A stretch of 64,000 bases of DNA from Pseudomonadota bacterium (GCA_022560695.1 JADFSP010000001.1:124001-188000), one strand, 5' to 3'; positions 34,149 through 42,957 are shown, numbered from the stretch's first letter. Numbers and translations: made by a program. Notes: generated from the letters alone by a model not told the origin.

Positions 34149-34757
34149 ATGTCTTTCATCCTCGATGCGCTGAAGAAATCAGAAGCCGAGCGCCAGAATC
34201 AGGGCACGGCCGAGTTCGCCGACGTGCCGTCAAGCGCAGGCGGTCCACGGGCACCCCGCTGGCTGTGGCCAATTGCCGCGCTGCTGGCTGTCAACATCCT
34301 TGTCTTGCTGGGCCTCTGGATGCGAGAGGAGACATCATCCGTTGTGCCGTCTCGCGGCGCCTTGCCGCAAGCTGCCCAACAAGTGGATACGGATACGTCG
34401 TTCGCGGAGCGCATAGCCCGAGCCAGGGTCAGCCAGCCACCCCGGCGAACGGATAATGCGGCCGTGCCGCTCGAAGATGCCATCGCACCAGCTGCCGGAT
34501 CGCCTGCGCCGGCAGACGCGGTGCAGATATTATCGAGTGCGAATCAGTTGCGCGTGAACGGCACGCTGCAGATGGCGGAGCTGCATCTTGATATTCACGT
34601 CTACAGCGACGCGCCAGCCGATCGTTTCGTGTTCATCAACATGGCGAAGCATCGCGAGAATTCAAGACTTGTCGAAGGCCCGCTCGTCAAGGAAATTACT
34701 CGCGAGGGCGTCATCCTCAGTTACCAGGGCACGGATTTTCTGCTGCCACGCGAGTAG
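34149..34757 (+). CDS. gspB: GspB-type general secretion pathway accessory protein
   Basis: 202 residues. It starts with the hallmark MSFILDALKKSEAERQ, then a transmembrane helix (about 38-56), a Pro/Ala/Thr-rich linker and a C-terminal GspB domain (LRVNGTLQMAELHLDIHVYS, RFVFINMAKHRE, LVKEITREGVILSYQG, FLLPRE). Partner of GspA in the inner membrane and periplasm. No other type II secretion genes are adjacent, so the pair may serve a system elsewhere. Confidence 0.88.
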   Translation: MSFILDALKKSEAERQNQGTAEFADVPSSAGGPRAPRWLWPIAALLAVNILVLLGLWMREETSSVVPSRGALPQAAQQVDTDTSFAERIARARVSQPPRRTDNAAVPLEDAIAPAAGSPAPADAVQILSSANQLRVNGTLQMAELHLDIHVYSDAPADRFVFINMAKHRENSRLVEGPLVKEITREGVILSYQGTDFLLPRE

Positions 34758-34773
34758 GCAGCCGAACGCTGCC
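34757..34773. terminator. weak stem-loop between convergent gspB and SRAP genes
   Basis: GGCAGC-CGAAC-GCTGCC directly at the gspB stop codon. Six GC-rich pairs but no following T-run on either strand, so factor-independent termination is uncertain. Confidence 0.3.
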
Positions 34774-34778
34774 GCTGA

Positions 34779-35450
34779 TCAGCCGCTGACCGCTTCGCCG
34801 GCCGGCTCGATCAGGTCTTCACCCTCATTGCGCGCATTGTTGACACGACGGTTTACCGGCCATGCGCTGAGCGCCGAACAATCTGCCGCGATCGCGTCCG
34901 GGTGCAAGTCGTCACCGGCCATCCATCGGTCGGCGCCCGAGGGCCCGAGAATGACGGGCATACGATGGTGCAGGGTTGCCATGAATTCGTTTGCCGCCGT
35001 CGTAATCAATGTTGCAGTTTGCAGAGATTCGTCCGTCTCCTTGCTCTGCCAGTGCTCCCAGAGGCCCGCAAGGGCGAACGGCCCGCCACTCTTGAGCGAG
35101 ATGTAGTACGGCGTCTTGACCGACCCTTCTTTATGCCACTCATAAAATCCATCCGCGAGCACCAGGCAGCGCCGTTGACGGTACGCCGCGCGGTAAGCAG
35201 GTTTTTCGGCAACGGTCTCGGCGCGCGCGTTGATCATGCGGTTTCCGATCGACGGATCTTTGGCCCAGAACGGGACGAGACCCCAACGCAACATGACGAG
35301 TTCACGACCTTCCCGTTCGTCGTTGCGGATCGCCGCAAGGTATTGGGTTGGGGCGATGTTGTACCGCGGCTCTACGGCCAGTGATGCCGACACGCCGAAA
35401 AGCGCCGCTGTCGCCTCGCTCGGTGAGTAAAAAGCAAAACGGCCACACAT
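34779..35450 (-). CDS. SRAP (SOS response-associated peptidase, YedK/HMCES) family protein
   Basis: 223 residues. Cys2 directly after the initiator (MCGRF) is the residue that forms a covalent thiazolidine link with abasic sites in single-stranded DNA; the conserved PRYNIAPTQ, RWGLVPFWA, INARAETV, RCLVLADGFYEW and the histidine of LHHRMPVIL complete the family set. It protects abasic sites from strand breakage. The ATG at 35450 is required to put Cys at position 2. Two bases after the ABC permease gene, so it appears to be the third gene of that operon. Confidence 0.92.
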   Translation of the reverse strand: MCGRFAFYSPSEATAALFGVSASLAVEPRYNIAPTQYLAAIRNDEREGRELVMLRWGLVPFWAKDPSIGNRMINARAETVAEKPAYRAAYRQRRCLVLADGFYEWHKEGSVKTPYYISLKSGGPFALAGLWEHWQSKETDESLQTATLITTAANEFMATLHHRMPVILGPSGADRWMAGDDLHPDAIAADCSALSAWPVNRRVNNARNEGEDLIEPAGEAVSG

Positions 35451-35452
35451 CG

Positions 35453-36226
35453 CTATTCCCGAATGCCCACGCCATGATTCATCAGGTACAGGCAACTGCC
35501 AAACAACAGCGCAATGAACACGGACACAATCGCGTAGGCGTGACCGATGCCGATATCCGATATGCCGAGTACGCCGTAACGAAACGCGTTAACCATGTAG
35601 AGGATCGGGTTGACCAATGAGACCTTCTGCCAGAACTCGGGCAACAGGGAAATCGTGTAGAAGACGCCGCCGAGATAAGTAAGCGGAGTCAGTACGAACG
35701 TCGGCACGATTGCAATATCGTCGAATTTTCTGGCCAGCGAGGCGTTAATGAAACCCGCCAGTGAAAAGACGATCGACGACAGCAATGCCATCGACACCAT
35801 GACGAGCGGGTGGCGTACCTCGAGCTTCGTAAAGAAAAGTGCGATCACGGTGACCACCAGCCCCACGGTCAGGCCTCGTATCACGCCGCCTGCGACATGC
35901 CCGACGATGATTGTTGCATTGGACATCGGCGCTACCAGCATTTCCTCGATATGGCGCCCGAACTTGGCGCCAAAAAATGATGACACCACGTTGCCATAGG
36001 AATTCGTAATGACCGACATCATGATCAGACCCGGCGCGATGAACTGCATGTAGTCAAAACCGTCCATGGTGCCGATGCGGCGGCCGATCAGGTTACCGAA
36101 TATGATGAAGTACAGCGTCATCGTGATTGCCGGAGGAACAATTGTTTGTACCCAGATGCGCATGACACGCATGACTTCTTTGCGGACCAGGGTTTGCATC
36201 GCGACGAGGTTCAGTGACAGGTTCAT
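35453..36226 (-). CDS. ABC-2 type exporter permease (YadH-like)
   Basis: 257 residues with six hydrophobic helices and the ABC-2 signature region (FVLTPLTYLGGVFYTISLLPEFW ... LVNPILYMVNAFRYG, shown in part), as in YadH/NodJ-type permeases. It overlaps the ATPase gene by ATGA. The transporter exports an unidentified substrate across the inner membrane. Confidence 0.88.
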   Translation of the reverse strand: MNLSLNLVAMQTLVRKEVMRVMRIWVQTIVPPAITMTLYFIIFGNLIGRRIGTMDGFDYMQFIAPGLIMMSVITNSYGNVVSSFFGAKFGRHIEEMLVAPMSNATIIVGHVAGGVIRGLTVGLVVTVIALFFTKLEVRHPLVMVSMALLSSIVFSLAGFINASLARKFDDIAIVPTFVLTPLTYLGGVFYTISLLPEFWQKVSLVNPILYMVNAFRYGVLGISDIGIGHAYAIVSVFIALLFGSCLYLMNHGVGIRE

Positions 36227-37161
36227 GTGCCGCTCTCCTGCCTGTCCTCTTGCTTGCTTTTGACAAGTCGCATGAAAAGTTCTTCAAGTCGATTGGCCTT
36301 GTTGCGCAGGCTGACCACGGTAATATCCTGCTTGTCGAGTTGCGCGAAGAGATCGTTGAGACTGCGTGACGGACCGATCGCCACTTCGAGTTCACACTCG
36401 TCGCGCAACGTCGTTTCGAATCCGTCCAGCCCGGGTGCGGCGTCAAGGCGCCTGGCCAGGCTCAGGACGAAGACTTCGCGCTGCAGCTTGCGCAATACGG
36501 TGCTCATTTTAGCGTCTTCGATGATCTCGCCTTCATCGATGATTGCGACATGACGACACAAAGACTCGGCTTCTTCGAGATAATGCGTCGTCAGAATGAT
36601 CGTCGTGCCTGCTGCGTTGATTTCACGCAGGAAGTCCCACATCGAGCGTCGAATCTCGATGTCGACGCCGGCTGTCGGTTCGTCGAGGATCAGCAACCTG
36701 GGCTCGTGCACCAGTGCACGCGCAATCATGAGACGCCGCTTCATGCCACCGGAGAGACTGCGCGCCTGATGATCTCGTCGATCCCAAAGCCGCAGCGCCT
36801 TCAGATACTTTTCGGTGCGCTCGCGCGCAAGTTGCCGATTCAGACCGTAGTAACCCGCTTGATTGAGAACCGTATTTGCCACGTTTTCCCAGAGATTCAG
36901 ATTGATCTCCTGCGGGACCAGGCCGATGCAGGCCTTTGCGGCTTCAATCTCCTTGTCGATACTGTGACCGAATATTTCGACGTCACCACTGGTCTTGTTG
37001 ACGAGTGAAGTCACTATGCCGATCGCCGTCGTTTTGCCGGCTCCGTTCGGGCCGAGCAACGCGTAAAAGTCACCGACTTCGACGGCTAAATTGATTCCTT
37101 TCAATGCCACGTTGCCGTTGGCATAGGTTTTTTTGAGGTTGTTGATTGCCAGCGCTTTCAT
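36223..37161 (-). CDS. ABC-2 type exporter ATP-binding protein (YadG-like)
   Basis: 312 residues. Walker A LLGPNGAGKTT, signature LSGGMKRRLMIA, Walker B LLILDEPTAGVD and switch THYLEEAE, with a roughly 90-residue C-terminal extension typical of YadG. The start at ATG 37161 (MKALAINNLKKTY) matches the family; seven codons further up are open but without similarity. Operon with the permease and SRAP genes. Confidence 0.9.
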   Translation of the reverse strand: MKALAINNLKKTYANGNVALKGINLAVEVGDFYALLGPNGAGKTTAIGIVTSLVNKTSGDVEIFGHSIDKEIEAAKACIGLVPQEINLNLWENVANTVLNQAGYYGLNRQLARERTEKYLKALRLWDRRDHQARSLSGGMKRRLMIARALVHEPRLLILDEPTAGVDIEIRRSMWDFLREINAAGTTIILTTHYLEEAESLCRHVAIIDEGEIIEDAKMSTVLRKLQREVFVLSLARRLDAAPGLDGFETTLRDECELEVAIGPSRSLNDLFAQLDKQDITVVSLRNKANRLEELFMRLVKSKQEDRQESGT

Positions 37162-37197
37162 CAAGCCGCGTATTGTACCCACGCTGCATGCGCACCG

Positions 37198-37890
37198 TCA
37201 CGACTCTTTAGCACCACGCAAACGTTCGGGTTTCTCGGCCACGCGCAGCGCCGGCATCGGCATATTGCAAGCTGCTGCCGGCAGACGCCGGTATATTGCT
37301 GCCGGGCTCTGCGTCAGCATTGTCTGCAGTGCGCACAGTCTGGCGGCGACGCGTACTTCCCGCTCCGGACTGACGCCGGCGCTCAAGAGCTTGCTCCAGA
37401 AATCGGCGTTGTCTGCGAGCCGCGGTTCGAGGAGATGGTTGCATGGGATGACCCGCAGCAGCAGCTCCATCAGAGTCCGAGTCGCGATGCGTTCGCACCA
37501 GTACAGCGATGCGCCGCCGAGGACACGAGCCGTGTAGGGATTGCGCTTTGAAAGCTGCCAAAGAAATCCCATTCCTGCCGCTGTCAGTTGCGCGATATCA
37601 TCGCTTGGCCGCTCCAGCGGCGCCAGCAGATCACGACTGACGTCGCGCCGCAGCAGCCCATCCCAGAATTCGTCGTCGTGTTCGCGAAACGACAAAAGCA
37701 TGAACGGTGTCCGCGCGAGGCGCGCCAGCTGCCGCGCATTGAGCGCGACAAACCGTTCGACCAGGGCCGGGGACATGCGCCGAAGCAGCAACCCGACGGC
37801 CGTTCCCGGCGAGTGCAGGCAAGCCAGAAATGCAGTATTCAGTGAATGAACGTCAGCAAGATCAGCCGCCTGCGGCCCTTGATAATCCAT
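37198..37890 (-). CDS. hypothetical helical protein, divergent from the FlhC-like regulator
   Basis: 230 residues, mostly helical and rich in Leu, Ala and Arg, with no signal peptide or transmembrane helix. No family recognised. It lies head to head with the FlhC-like regulator gene across about 130 AT-rich bases and could be a target or partner of it; that is a guess from position only. Confidence 0.55.
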   Translation of the reverse strand: MDYQGPQAADLADVHSLNTAFLACLHSPGTAVGLLLRRMSPALVERFVALNARQLARLARTPFMLLSFREHDDEFWDGLLRRDVSRDLLAPLERPSDDIAQLTAAGMGFLWQLSKRNPYTARVLGGASLYWCERIATRTLMELLLRVIPCNHLLEPRLADNADFWSKLLSAGVSPEREVRVAARLCALQTMLTQSPAAIYRRLPAAACNMPMPALRVAEKPERLRGAKES

Positions 37891-38021
37891 TTATTGTTCC
37901 CCCGCTGCGCAAATATCCGCGGACTTCCGAATTTCTACGATGTTGCTTGAATGACCATGTACGGATCATATAGCATAATCCTATACTGTATATGGTAGAT
38001 TTCTATCATAAGGGAGTACAT

Positions 38022-38615
38022 ATGCGATTGACAGACGATCGATATTCCGGCGAACGCAGCCAGTTCGAGCTGGCACTGCGGATGATTCGCCACGAAGCCA
38101 GGACACGCACGATACGCGAATGTACGGGTTTATCGGACGACCGCATTCGCAAGCTGTACTCGACCTACTTTCGCGACAGTGGGGTCACCGATGTCCGGCG
38201 ACGGCGCGGCAAGTCCCCGCGTCAGGTCACCCGTTTTGTCAAGAATGCCGAGCATCAGTTACAGGCGACAACGCTGGTCGCACTGTTTTGCGCCGGCCTT
38301 TTGCTGCGCGTCGATAAGCTCCTCAACGTGCAGGCGTGCTGGCCGCGCCCCGATGTCGAATTCGGTCATCGCGTTTGCCGCGCCTACGAGACCTATATGC
38401 TGCTGCACGACAACTGTTTGCTCAGCTTTGAGTGGGCGTGGAATCTGTTGCACAGCATTTCCTACAACGACGAGTTGTACCTCGCATCCTGCGCTGGCTG
38501 CAGCTCGAGGTACGTACAGGACTCGTACGCACTGGATCTGAAAACCTGCCCATCCTGCGAGATCGAGGCACATCGCCGACGGCGACCCGGTGTCATGAGC
38601 TTCGCCTCGGAGTAG
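38022..38615 (+). CDS. FlhC-family transcriptional regulator
   Basis: 197 residues resembling FlhC, the DNA-binding half of the flagellar master regulator FlhDC. Visible are RMIRHEARTRTIRECTGLSDDRIRKLY (in part), a helical middle and a C-terminal four-cysteine zinc site (CAGC near 167-170 and CPSC near 185-188). ATG 38022 has GGAG five bases upstream. No flhD and no flagellar gene is in the window, so the target may not be motility. The upstream intergenic DNA (37930-38015) is unusually AT-rich for this genome and probably holds the promoter. Confidence 0.75.
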   Translation: MRLTDDRYSGERSQFELALRMIRHEARTRTIRECTGLSDDRIRKLYSTYFRDSGVTDVRRRRGKSPRQVTRFVKNAEHQLQATTLVALFCAGLLLRVDKLLNVQACWPRPDVEFGHRVCRAYETYMLLHDNCLLSFEWAWNLLHSISYNDELYLASCAGCSSRYVQDSYALDLKTCPSCEIEAHRRRRPGVMSFASE

Positions 38616-38739
38616 CCGCTGCGGACGCCTGCGCCTGCCGACTCATGAAATGTTCAGCCTGGCGGTTTCCGGTAAACTGCGGCGCACGCCGCATCCGCGC
38701 CCCGTCTGTTTCACGGGCACGGACGGCGCGGGAGCCCGA

Positions 38740-39636
38740 ATGGAGAACTACAATGTATTCGCCGGCGCATTCGTCTATCGCAGCGGCGAACGGCGCAAGG
38801 ATCGCGAATGGCTGGCAAGCGCGATACGCAGTGATCACAGCCGATTTGTGCCTGTCTGGGGCAACAAGTGCCTGGTCGGCGGTGACCCGTTGCGCGCCGT
38901 CCTCTTGCGAAAACTCCAGGTGCCTGATTTTGTGGACGACCAGCACCTGATCTTTCTCGGTCTTTTCCATGATCAACCTGCGTTTGCCTTCTCCTTGAGT
39001 GCCGACGGCTCCGCGCCATTCGCCGAACTCGGCGAATGGCGCGATCTGCGTTTCCTGGGCTCGGAATTGCCGCCGGATGAGGCCAACCTGGCGGCCCACG
39101 CCCGCGCTCTCGTTCTTTGGCATGCGTCACAGCTTTACTGCGGCGTTTGCGGTTCTCCGGCGCAACCGGAGGCCGGCGGCAACTCCCGTGTTTGCGGCAA
39201 TGAGCGTTGCGGCCGCGAAATATTTCCACGCGTCGATCCCGCCATCATTGTCCTCGTCGCAGATCAAGATCGCTGCCTGCTCGGCCGGAAGAGCAGCTGG
39301 CCCGAGGGACGTTATTCGACGATCGCGGGATTCGTCGAACCCGGCGAGAGCCTCGAGGATTCGGTCCGTCGCGAAGTCTATGAAGAGACCAACGTGCGCG
39401 TCGGTGAGGTGCGTTACCACAGTTCTCAGCCGTGGCCATTCCCGTCATCGCTGATGCTCGGCTTCGTTGCCGAGGCAACGTCGTCGGACATTGTATTGAA
39501 TGATCGAGAGCTGGAGGACGTGCAATGGTTTACGCGCAAGCAACTGCGCTCCGGATTTCCCAAGTTGCCATTCAGAATTTCGATCGCGCGCAGACTCGTC
39601 GACGACTGGCTGCAGATGGACATCGATGATGGATGA
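38740..39636 (+). CDS. nudC: NAD(+) diphosphatase / RNA decapping nudix hydrolase NudC
   Basis: 298 residues. A zinc ribbon (CGVCGSPAQ ... CGNERCG), the nudix box GFVEPGESLEDSVRREVYEETNV (in part here) and the NudC-specific SQPWPFPSSLMLGF are all present. It hydrolyses NAD(H) and removes NAD caps from RNA. ATG 38740 has GGGAG five bases upstream and starts near family similarity; the frame extends 30 codons upstream. A 15-bp perfect inverted repeat lies inside the gene (39012-39043). Twelve bases separate it from the NRDE gene. Confidence 0.9.
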   Translation: MENYNVFAGAFVYRSGERRKDREWLASAIRSDHSRFVPVWGNKCLVGGDPLRAVLLRKLQVPDFVDDQHLIFLGLFHDQPAFAFSLSADGSAPFAELGEWRDLRFLGSELPPDEANLAAHARALVLWHASQLYCGVCGSPAQPEAGGNSRVCGNERCGREIFPRVDPAIIVLVADQDRCLLGRKSSWPEGRYSTIAGFVEPGESLEDSVRREVYEETNVRVGEVRYHSSQPWPFPSSLMLGFVAEATSSDIVLNDRELEDVQWFTRKQLRSGFPKLPFRISIARRLVDDWLQMDIDDG

Positions 39637-39648
39637 CAGTGGCTGATC

Positions 39649-40410
39649 ATGTGTCTGGTCGCGTTCGCATACCAGGTGGACCCGCAGTTTCCGCTGATCG
39701 TTGCCGGTAATCGCGATGAATTCCATGCGCGGCCGACCAAAGCCTCGCATTGGTGGTCCGATCATCCGGGAATACTCGGTGGCCGGGACCTGCAGGCCGG
39801 TGGCACATGGCTTGCCATGCATCGCAACGGGCGATTCGCAACGGTTACGAATTTTCGTGACGCGCAAGAAGAAAGTGGCATGTTGCGGTCGCGTGGTCAC
39901 CTGATCGTGGAATTTCTGGAGTCGGATCTTGCACCGCTGGCCTACCTGGGTTCGATCGATGGTGGCGCCTACGCCGGATTCAATCTGCTGGTTGCCGACA
40001 CGACGGTACTTGCCTATCTGTCCAATCGCGGTGGTGGTCTTCGCGAGTTGTCACCCGGCATTTACGGCCTCGGTAACGCAGCGCTCGACGCATCCTGTCA
40101 CAAGGTCCGGCAAAGCAAGGCGGCGCTGGGTGACTTGATCGACGGCGACGCCGTCAACATGACGAATTTGATGCGCCTGCTCAACGAGCGCGACAAGGCA
40201 CCGCCTGCAGAGGTAAAAAGCGGGCGGCTGACGTTCGCCAAAGCACACGCGTTGACCGCCACTTTCATCGTACAGCCGGATTACGGCACAAGATGTTCGA
40301 CCGCACTAACCGTCAGCATGTCGGGCGACGTCAGGTTCCTTGAACGGCGATTTGACGCGGGCGGGGAGGCTACTGGTGAATCGCGCTTTGCGTTCTCGAT
40401 CGACAACTAG
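39649..40410 (+). CDS. NRDE family protein (TANGO2 homolog)
   Basis: 253 residues with the family N-terminus MCLVAFAY and the defining AGNRDEFHARPT motif, then WLAMHRNGRFATVTNFRD and SNRGGG. Cys2 resembles an Ntn-type nucleophile, but the activity is not settled; eukaryotic TANGO2 is linked to heme or lipid handling. Cotranscribed with nudC. Its TAG stop is formed by the outer part of the inverted repeat at 40406-40472. Confidence 0.85.
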   Translation: MCLVAFAYQVDPQFPLIVAGNRDEFHARPTKASHWWSDHPGILGGRDLQAGGTWLAMHRNGRFATVTNFRDAQEESGMLRSRGHLIVEFLESDLAPLAYLGSIDGGAYAGFNLLVADTTVLAYLSNRGGGLRELSPGIYGLGNAALDASCHKVRQSKAALGDLIDGDAVNMTNLMRLLNERDKAPPAEVKSGRLTFAKAHALTATFIVQPDYGTRCSTALTVSMSGDVRFLERRFDAGGEATGESRFAFSIDN

Positions 40411-40472
40411 TGTCCTGTCCCGTAAGTTCGCATGATTTAAGAACCAGCAAACTTACGGGACAGGACACTAGT
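40406..40472. repeat. 67-bp element with perfect 23-bp inverted repeats at a convergent gene junction
   Basis: Arms 40406-40428 and 40450-40472 are exact reverse complements and enclose 21 bases. Within the arms the sequence GTGTCCTGTCCCGTAAGTT is flanked on both outer sides by TA. Both convergent genes (NRDE and carboxylesterase) take their TAG stop codon from the arms. It looks like a miniature terminal-repeat element inserted at TA, and in RNA it would be a very strong hairpin in either direction and so probably a bidirectional terminator, although no T-run follows. Confidence 0.75.
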
Positions 40473-41148
40473 GATCGAACAAAGCCAGCAACCAGTTTCG
40501 AATATCAGCAATTTCTGCGGCGCAAACAGCATGCGCCATCGGGTAGTCGTGCCACTCGACCTCAAAACCTGACGCCTGCAGCAAATCTGCGGAGTCCCGG
40601 CCGAGTTGCCGGGGCAATACCGGATCGAATGTGCCATGCGCCATGAAGATCGGTAATGCCTTGTCGCCAGCGCCCGGATCTTCGACGACTTCCGCCTGGA
40701 AATGCGATGGCAGTGGCAAATAAGTCGACAACGCCATCAAGCCGGCGAGCTTTCGAGTCGAGCGCAACGCCGTATGCATCGCGATTGCGCCGCCCTGCGA
40801 AAAGCCCGCAACGACAATATTGCCTGTTTCGATGCCGCGTTCCTGTTCGCGCGAGATCAGTATCTCGAGCATTGCGGCGCTGTCGCGGATGCCGGGCTCG
40901 TCAACCGGCCCCTCGCGTTCCAGGCTCAGGATGTCGTACCAGGCACGCATCGTCATACCGCCGTTGATCGTCACAGGCCGCATCGGAGCGTGCGGGAACA
41001 CGAACCGCAGGCGAAGCGATTCGGGCAAACGCAGTTCGGGCACGATGGCTTCGAAGTCGTGGCCATCCGCACCCAATCCGTGCAGCCAGATCACGCTACC
41101 GCGTGGATTCTCGCCGCTTTCGACCTCAACCGTTTCGGGTGTTGACAT
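40468..41148 (-). CDS. carboxylesterase / phospholipase family alpha/beta hydrolase
   Basis: 226 residues of the acyl-protein-thioesterase/carboxylesterase type: VIWLHGLGADGHDF, VFPHAP, nucleophile GFSQGGAIA, acid in MAHGTFDPVLP and the histidine in YPMAHAVC. A cytoplasmic serine esterase acting on short acyl esters or lysophospholipids. The stop codon lies in the inverted repeat shared with the NRDE gene. Confidence 0.87.
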   Translation of the reverse strand: MSTPETVEVESGENPRGSVIWLHGLGADGHDFEAIVPELRLPESLRLRFVFPHAPMRPVTINGGMTMRAWYDILSLEREGPVDEPGIRDSAAMLEILISREQERGIETGNIVVAGFSQGGAIAMHTALRSTRKLAGLMALSTYLPLPSHFQAEVVEDPGAGDKALPIFMAHGTFDPVLPRQLGRDSADLLQASGFEVEWHDYPMAHAVCAAEIADIRNWLLALFDH

Positions 41149-41230
41149 CGCCCTGCTTCCAGATTGCGCAAAAGCGCGGAGTGTAGCTCAAATCGGAGCT
41201 TGATCTAATATGCGCATTATGATAATAATA

Positions 41231-41248
41231 TGTGCATATTTATGCGAG
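41231..41248. promoter_or_regulatory. ARG-box-like operator upstream of argR
   Basis: TGTGCATATTTATGCGAG contains the imperfect palindrome TGCAT-ATTT-ATGCG, matching the TNNAT-N4-ATNNA form of ArgR binding sites. A second AT-rich palindromic stretch with ATATGCGCAT lies just upstream (41208-41220). Eight bases before the argR ATG, so ArgR probably regulates the whole operon including itself. Confidence 0.5.
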
Positions 41249-41255
41249 GACGATC

Positions 41256-41720
41256 ATGCCAAATCCGATCAATGAACAATCGGACCGGCACAAACTCATT
41301 CGTGAATTGCTGCAGCGCGGTCCGATCCTGACTCAACAGTCGCTCGTCGCGGAGCTCGATGTCCGCGGCCTGACCGCGACTCAGTCGAGCATCAGCCGGG
41401 ACCTTAGAGAGATTGGAGCCATAAAAACGGCGCATGGCTACGAACTGCCGCAATCCAGTCAGTCAAGCGGCAAGGAAGTCGAGGCCGTGGCCGGGTTTTT
41501 GCGCGCAGTCACTCCCGCGGGCCCGCACCTTCTCGTGATTCACACAGCTATTGGGGCAGCTCAACGGGTCGCACTCGCACTCGATCGCAGCAACTGGCCC
41601 GAGATGATCGGCAACATCGGCGGTGATGACACGGTCTTCGTCGCAACGGACTCCGCGAGCGAGCAGAATATCCTGACGTCGAAAATCGAGCGTGCCGTCG
41701 CGCGCGCAAGCACGCGCTGA
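41256..41720 (+). CDS. argR: arginine repressor
   Basis: 154 residues. N-terminal winged helix (DRHKLIRELLQRGPILTQ, TATQSSISRDLREIGAIK) and C-terminal hexamerisation/arginine-binding domain ending IGGDDTVFVATDS. Arginine-dependent repressor of arginine synthesis. ATG 41256 has GAGG six bases upstream. It is the first gene of the arginine operon, an arrangement that makes the repressor subject to the control it exerts. Confidence 0.92.
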   Translation: MPNPINEQSDRHKLIRELLQRGPILTQQSLVAELDVRGLTATQSSISRDLREIGAIKTAHGYELPQSSQSSGKEVEAVAGFLRAVTPAGPHLLVIHTAIGAAQRVALALDRSNWPEMIGNIGGDDTVFVATDSASEQNILTSKIERAVARASTR

Positions 41721-41742
41721 TAGCCCACGCTCGGAGCTGTCT

Positions 41743-42957
41743 GTGAGCAAGGATCTGACACCCATCATTCTCGCGTTCTCCGGTGGCCTCGACACCTCGT
41801 TTTGCGTGCCGTGGCTGCGAGAAACCTATGGGCGTGATGTCATCACCGCGACCATCGATACCGGCGGCATCGATGCTCAGGCGGCAGCGATGCTCGAAGA
41901 TCAGGCCCTCGCCCTCGGTGCGGTCGAGCATGTCCTGATCGAGGGCAAACAGGACTTTTTCGATTTCGTAATTCGCCACCTGATCGCAGCCAATGTGCTT
42001 CGCGGCAACGCCTACCCTTTGTGTGTTGGCGCGGAACGCGGCATACAGGCAGCCAGACTCGCAACACTTGCGGCCGAACGTCATGCGACGACGGTTGCAC
42101 ACGGCTGCACGGCGGCCGGCAACGACCAGGTGCGCTTCGAAGTCGCACTGCGAACGCTGAATCCGGGACTCGAAATTCTCGCGCCCGTGCGAGACAACAA
42201 CTGGACGCGTGCGGAGCAACTCGACTACCTCGAAGAGCGCAACCTGCCACAGCCCGCACAGGGTTCTGCGTACTCAATCAATCGCGGCCTCTGGGGAATC
42301 ACGATCGGCGGGCGCGAGACCCTGACCTCCGAGAACTCGATTCCCGATGATGCGTGGGTGCTGTCGAATAATGCGTTCACGGATCCCATGGAGCCGTCGC
42401 AGCATACGCTCGAATTTGTCGCCGGCATCCCGGTCGCGCTGGACGGCGAGACGACGTCGCCTGTTACGCTGATCGAATCACTGGAGCGCCTCGCCGGAAG
42501 TTATGGCATCGGTCGCGGCATCCACCTCGGAGATACGGTGCTTGGCACCAAGGGGCGTGTCGCCTTCGAGGCGCCGGCAGCCATCACGCTGATCACCGCT
42601 CATCGTGAACTCGAGAAGCTCGTGCTCAGCGCGCAGCAGGCGCGCATCAAGGACGCCATCGCAGCCAGTTACGGGGATCTGATCCACGAAGGCAAGCAGC
42701 TGGATCTTGTTTGTGCCGACGTTGAAGCGTTCCTCGAGTCCTCGCAACGACGCGTCTCGGGCACCGTGACATTCTCGCTGCGTCCAGGTCAGTTGTTCAT
42801 CGATGGCGTCAGTTCTCCCTACTCGTTGCTGGCCGCAACGAAAGGCGTTTACGGCGAGACCGCCGGAGAGTGGACTGCTCGCGATGCGCTCGGCTACGCA
42901 CGTATTCTGTCGCTGCCGGGATCACTGCAAACACGGGCCGGCGGAGGCGGATCGTGA
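41743..42957 (+). CDS. argG: argininosuccinate synthase
   Basis: ATP-dependent condensation of citrulline with aspartate. 404 residues with the PP-loop LAFSGGLDTSF, IDTGGIDAQ, VAHGCTAAGNDQVRFE, RDNNWTRAEQLDYL and the ENSIPDDAWVLSNN region. The sequence matches the variant found with the acetylcitrulline route (Xanthomonas-like) more than E. coli ArgG. GTG 41743 has GGAG exactly six bases upstream. Overlaps the next gene by GTGA. Confidence 0.92.
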   Translation: MSKDLTPIILAFSGGLDTSFCVPWLRETYGRDVITATIDTGGIDAQAAAMLEDQALALGAVEHVLIEGKQDFFDFVIRHLIAANVLRGNAYPLCVGAERGIQAARLATLAAERHATTVAHGCTAAGNDQVRFEVALRTLNPGLEILAPVRDNNWTRAEQLDYLEERNLPQPAQGSAYSINRGLWGITIGGRETLTSENSIPDDAWVLSNNAFTDPMEPSQHTLEFVAGIPVALDGETTSPVTLIESLERLAGSYGIGRGIHLGDTVLGTKGRVAFEAPAAITLITAHRELEKLVLSAQQARIKDAIAASYGDLIHEGKQLDLVCADVEAFLESSQRRVSGTVTFSLRPGQLFIDGVSSPYSLLAATKGVYGETAGEWTARDALGYARILSLPGSLQTRAGGGGS

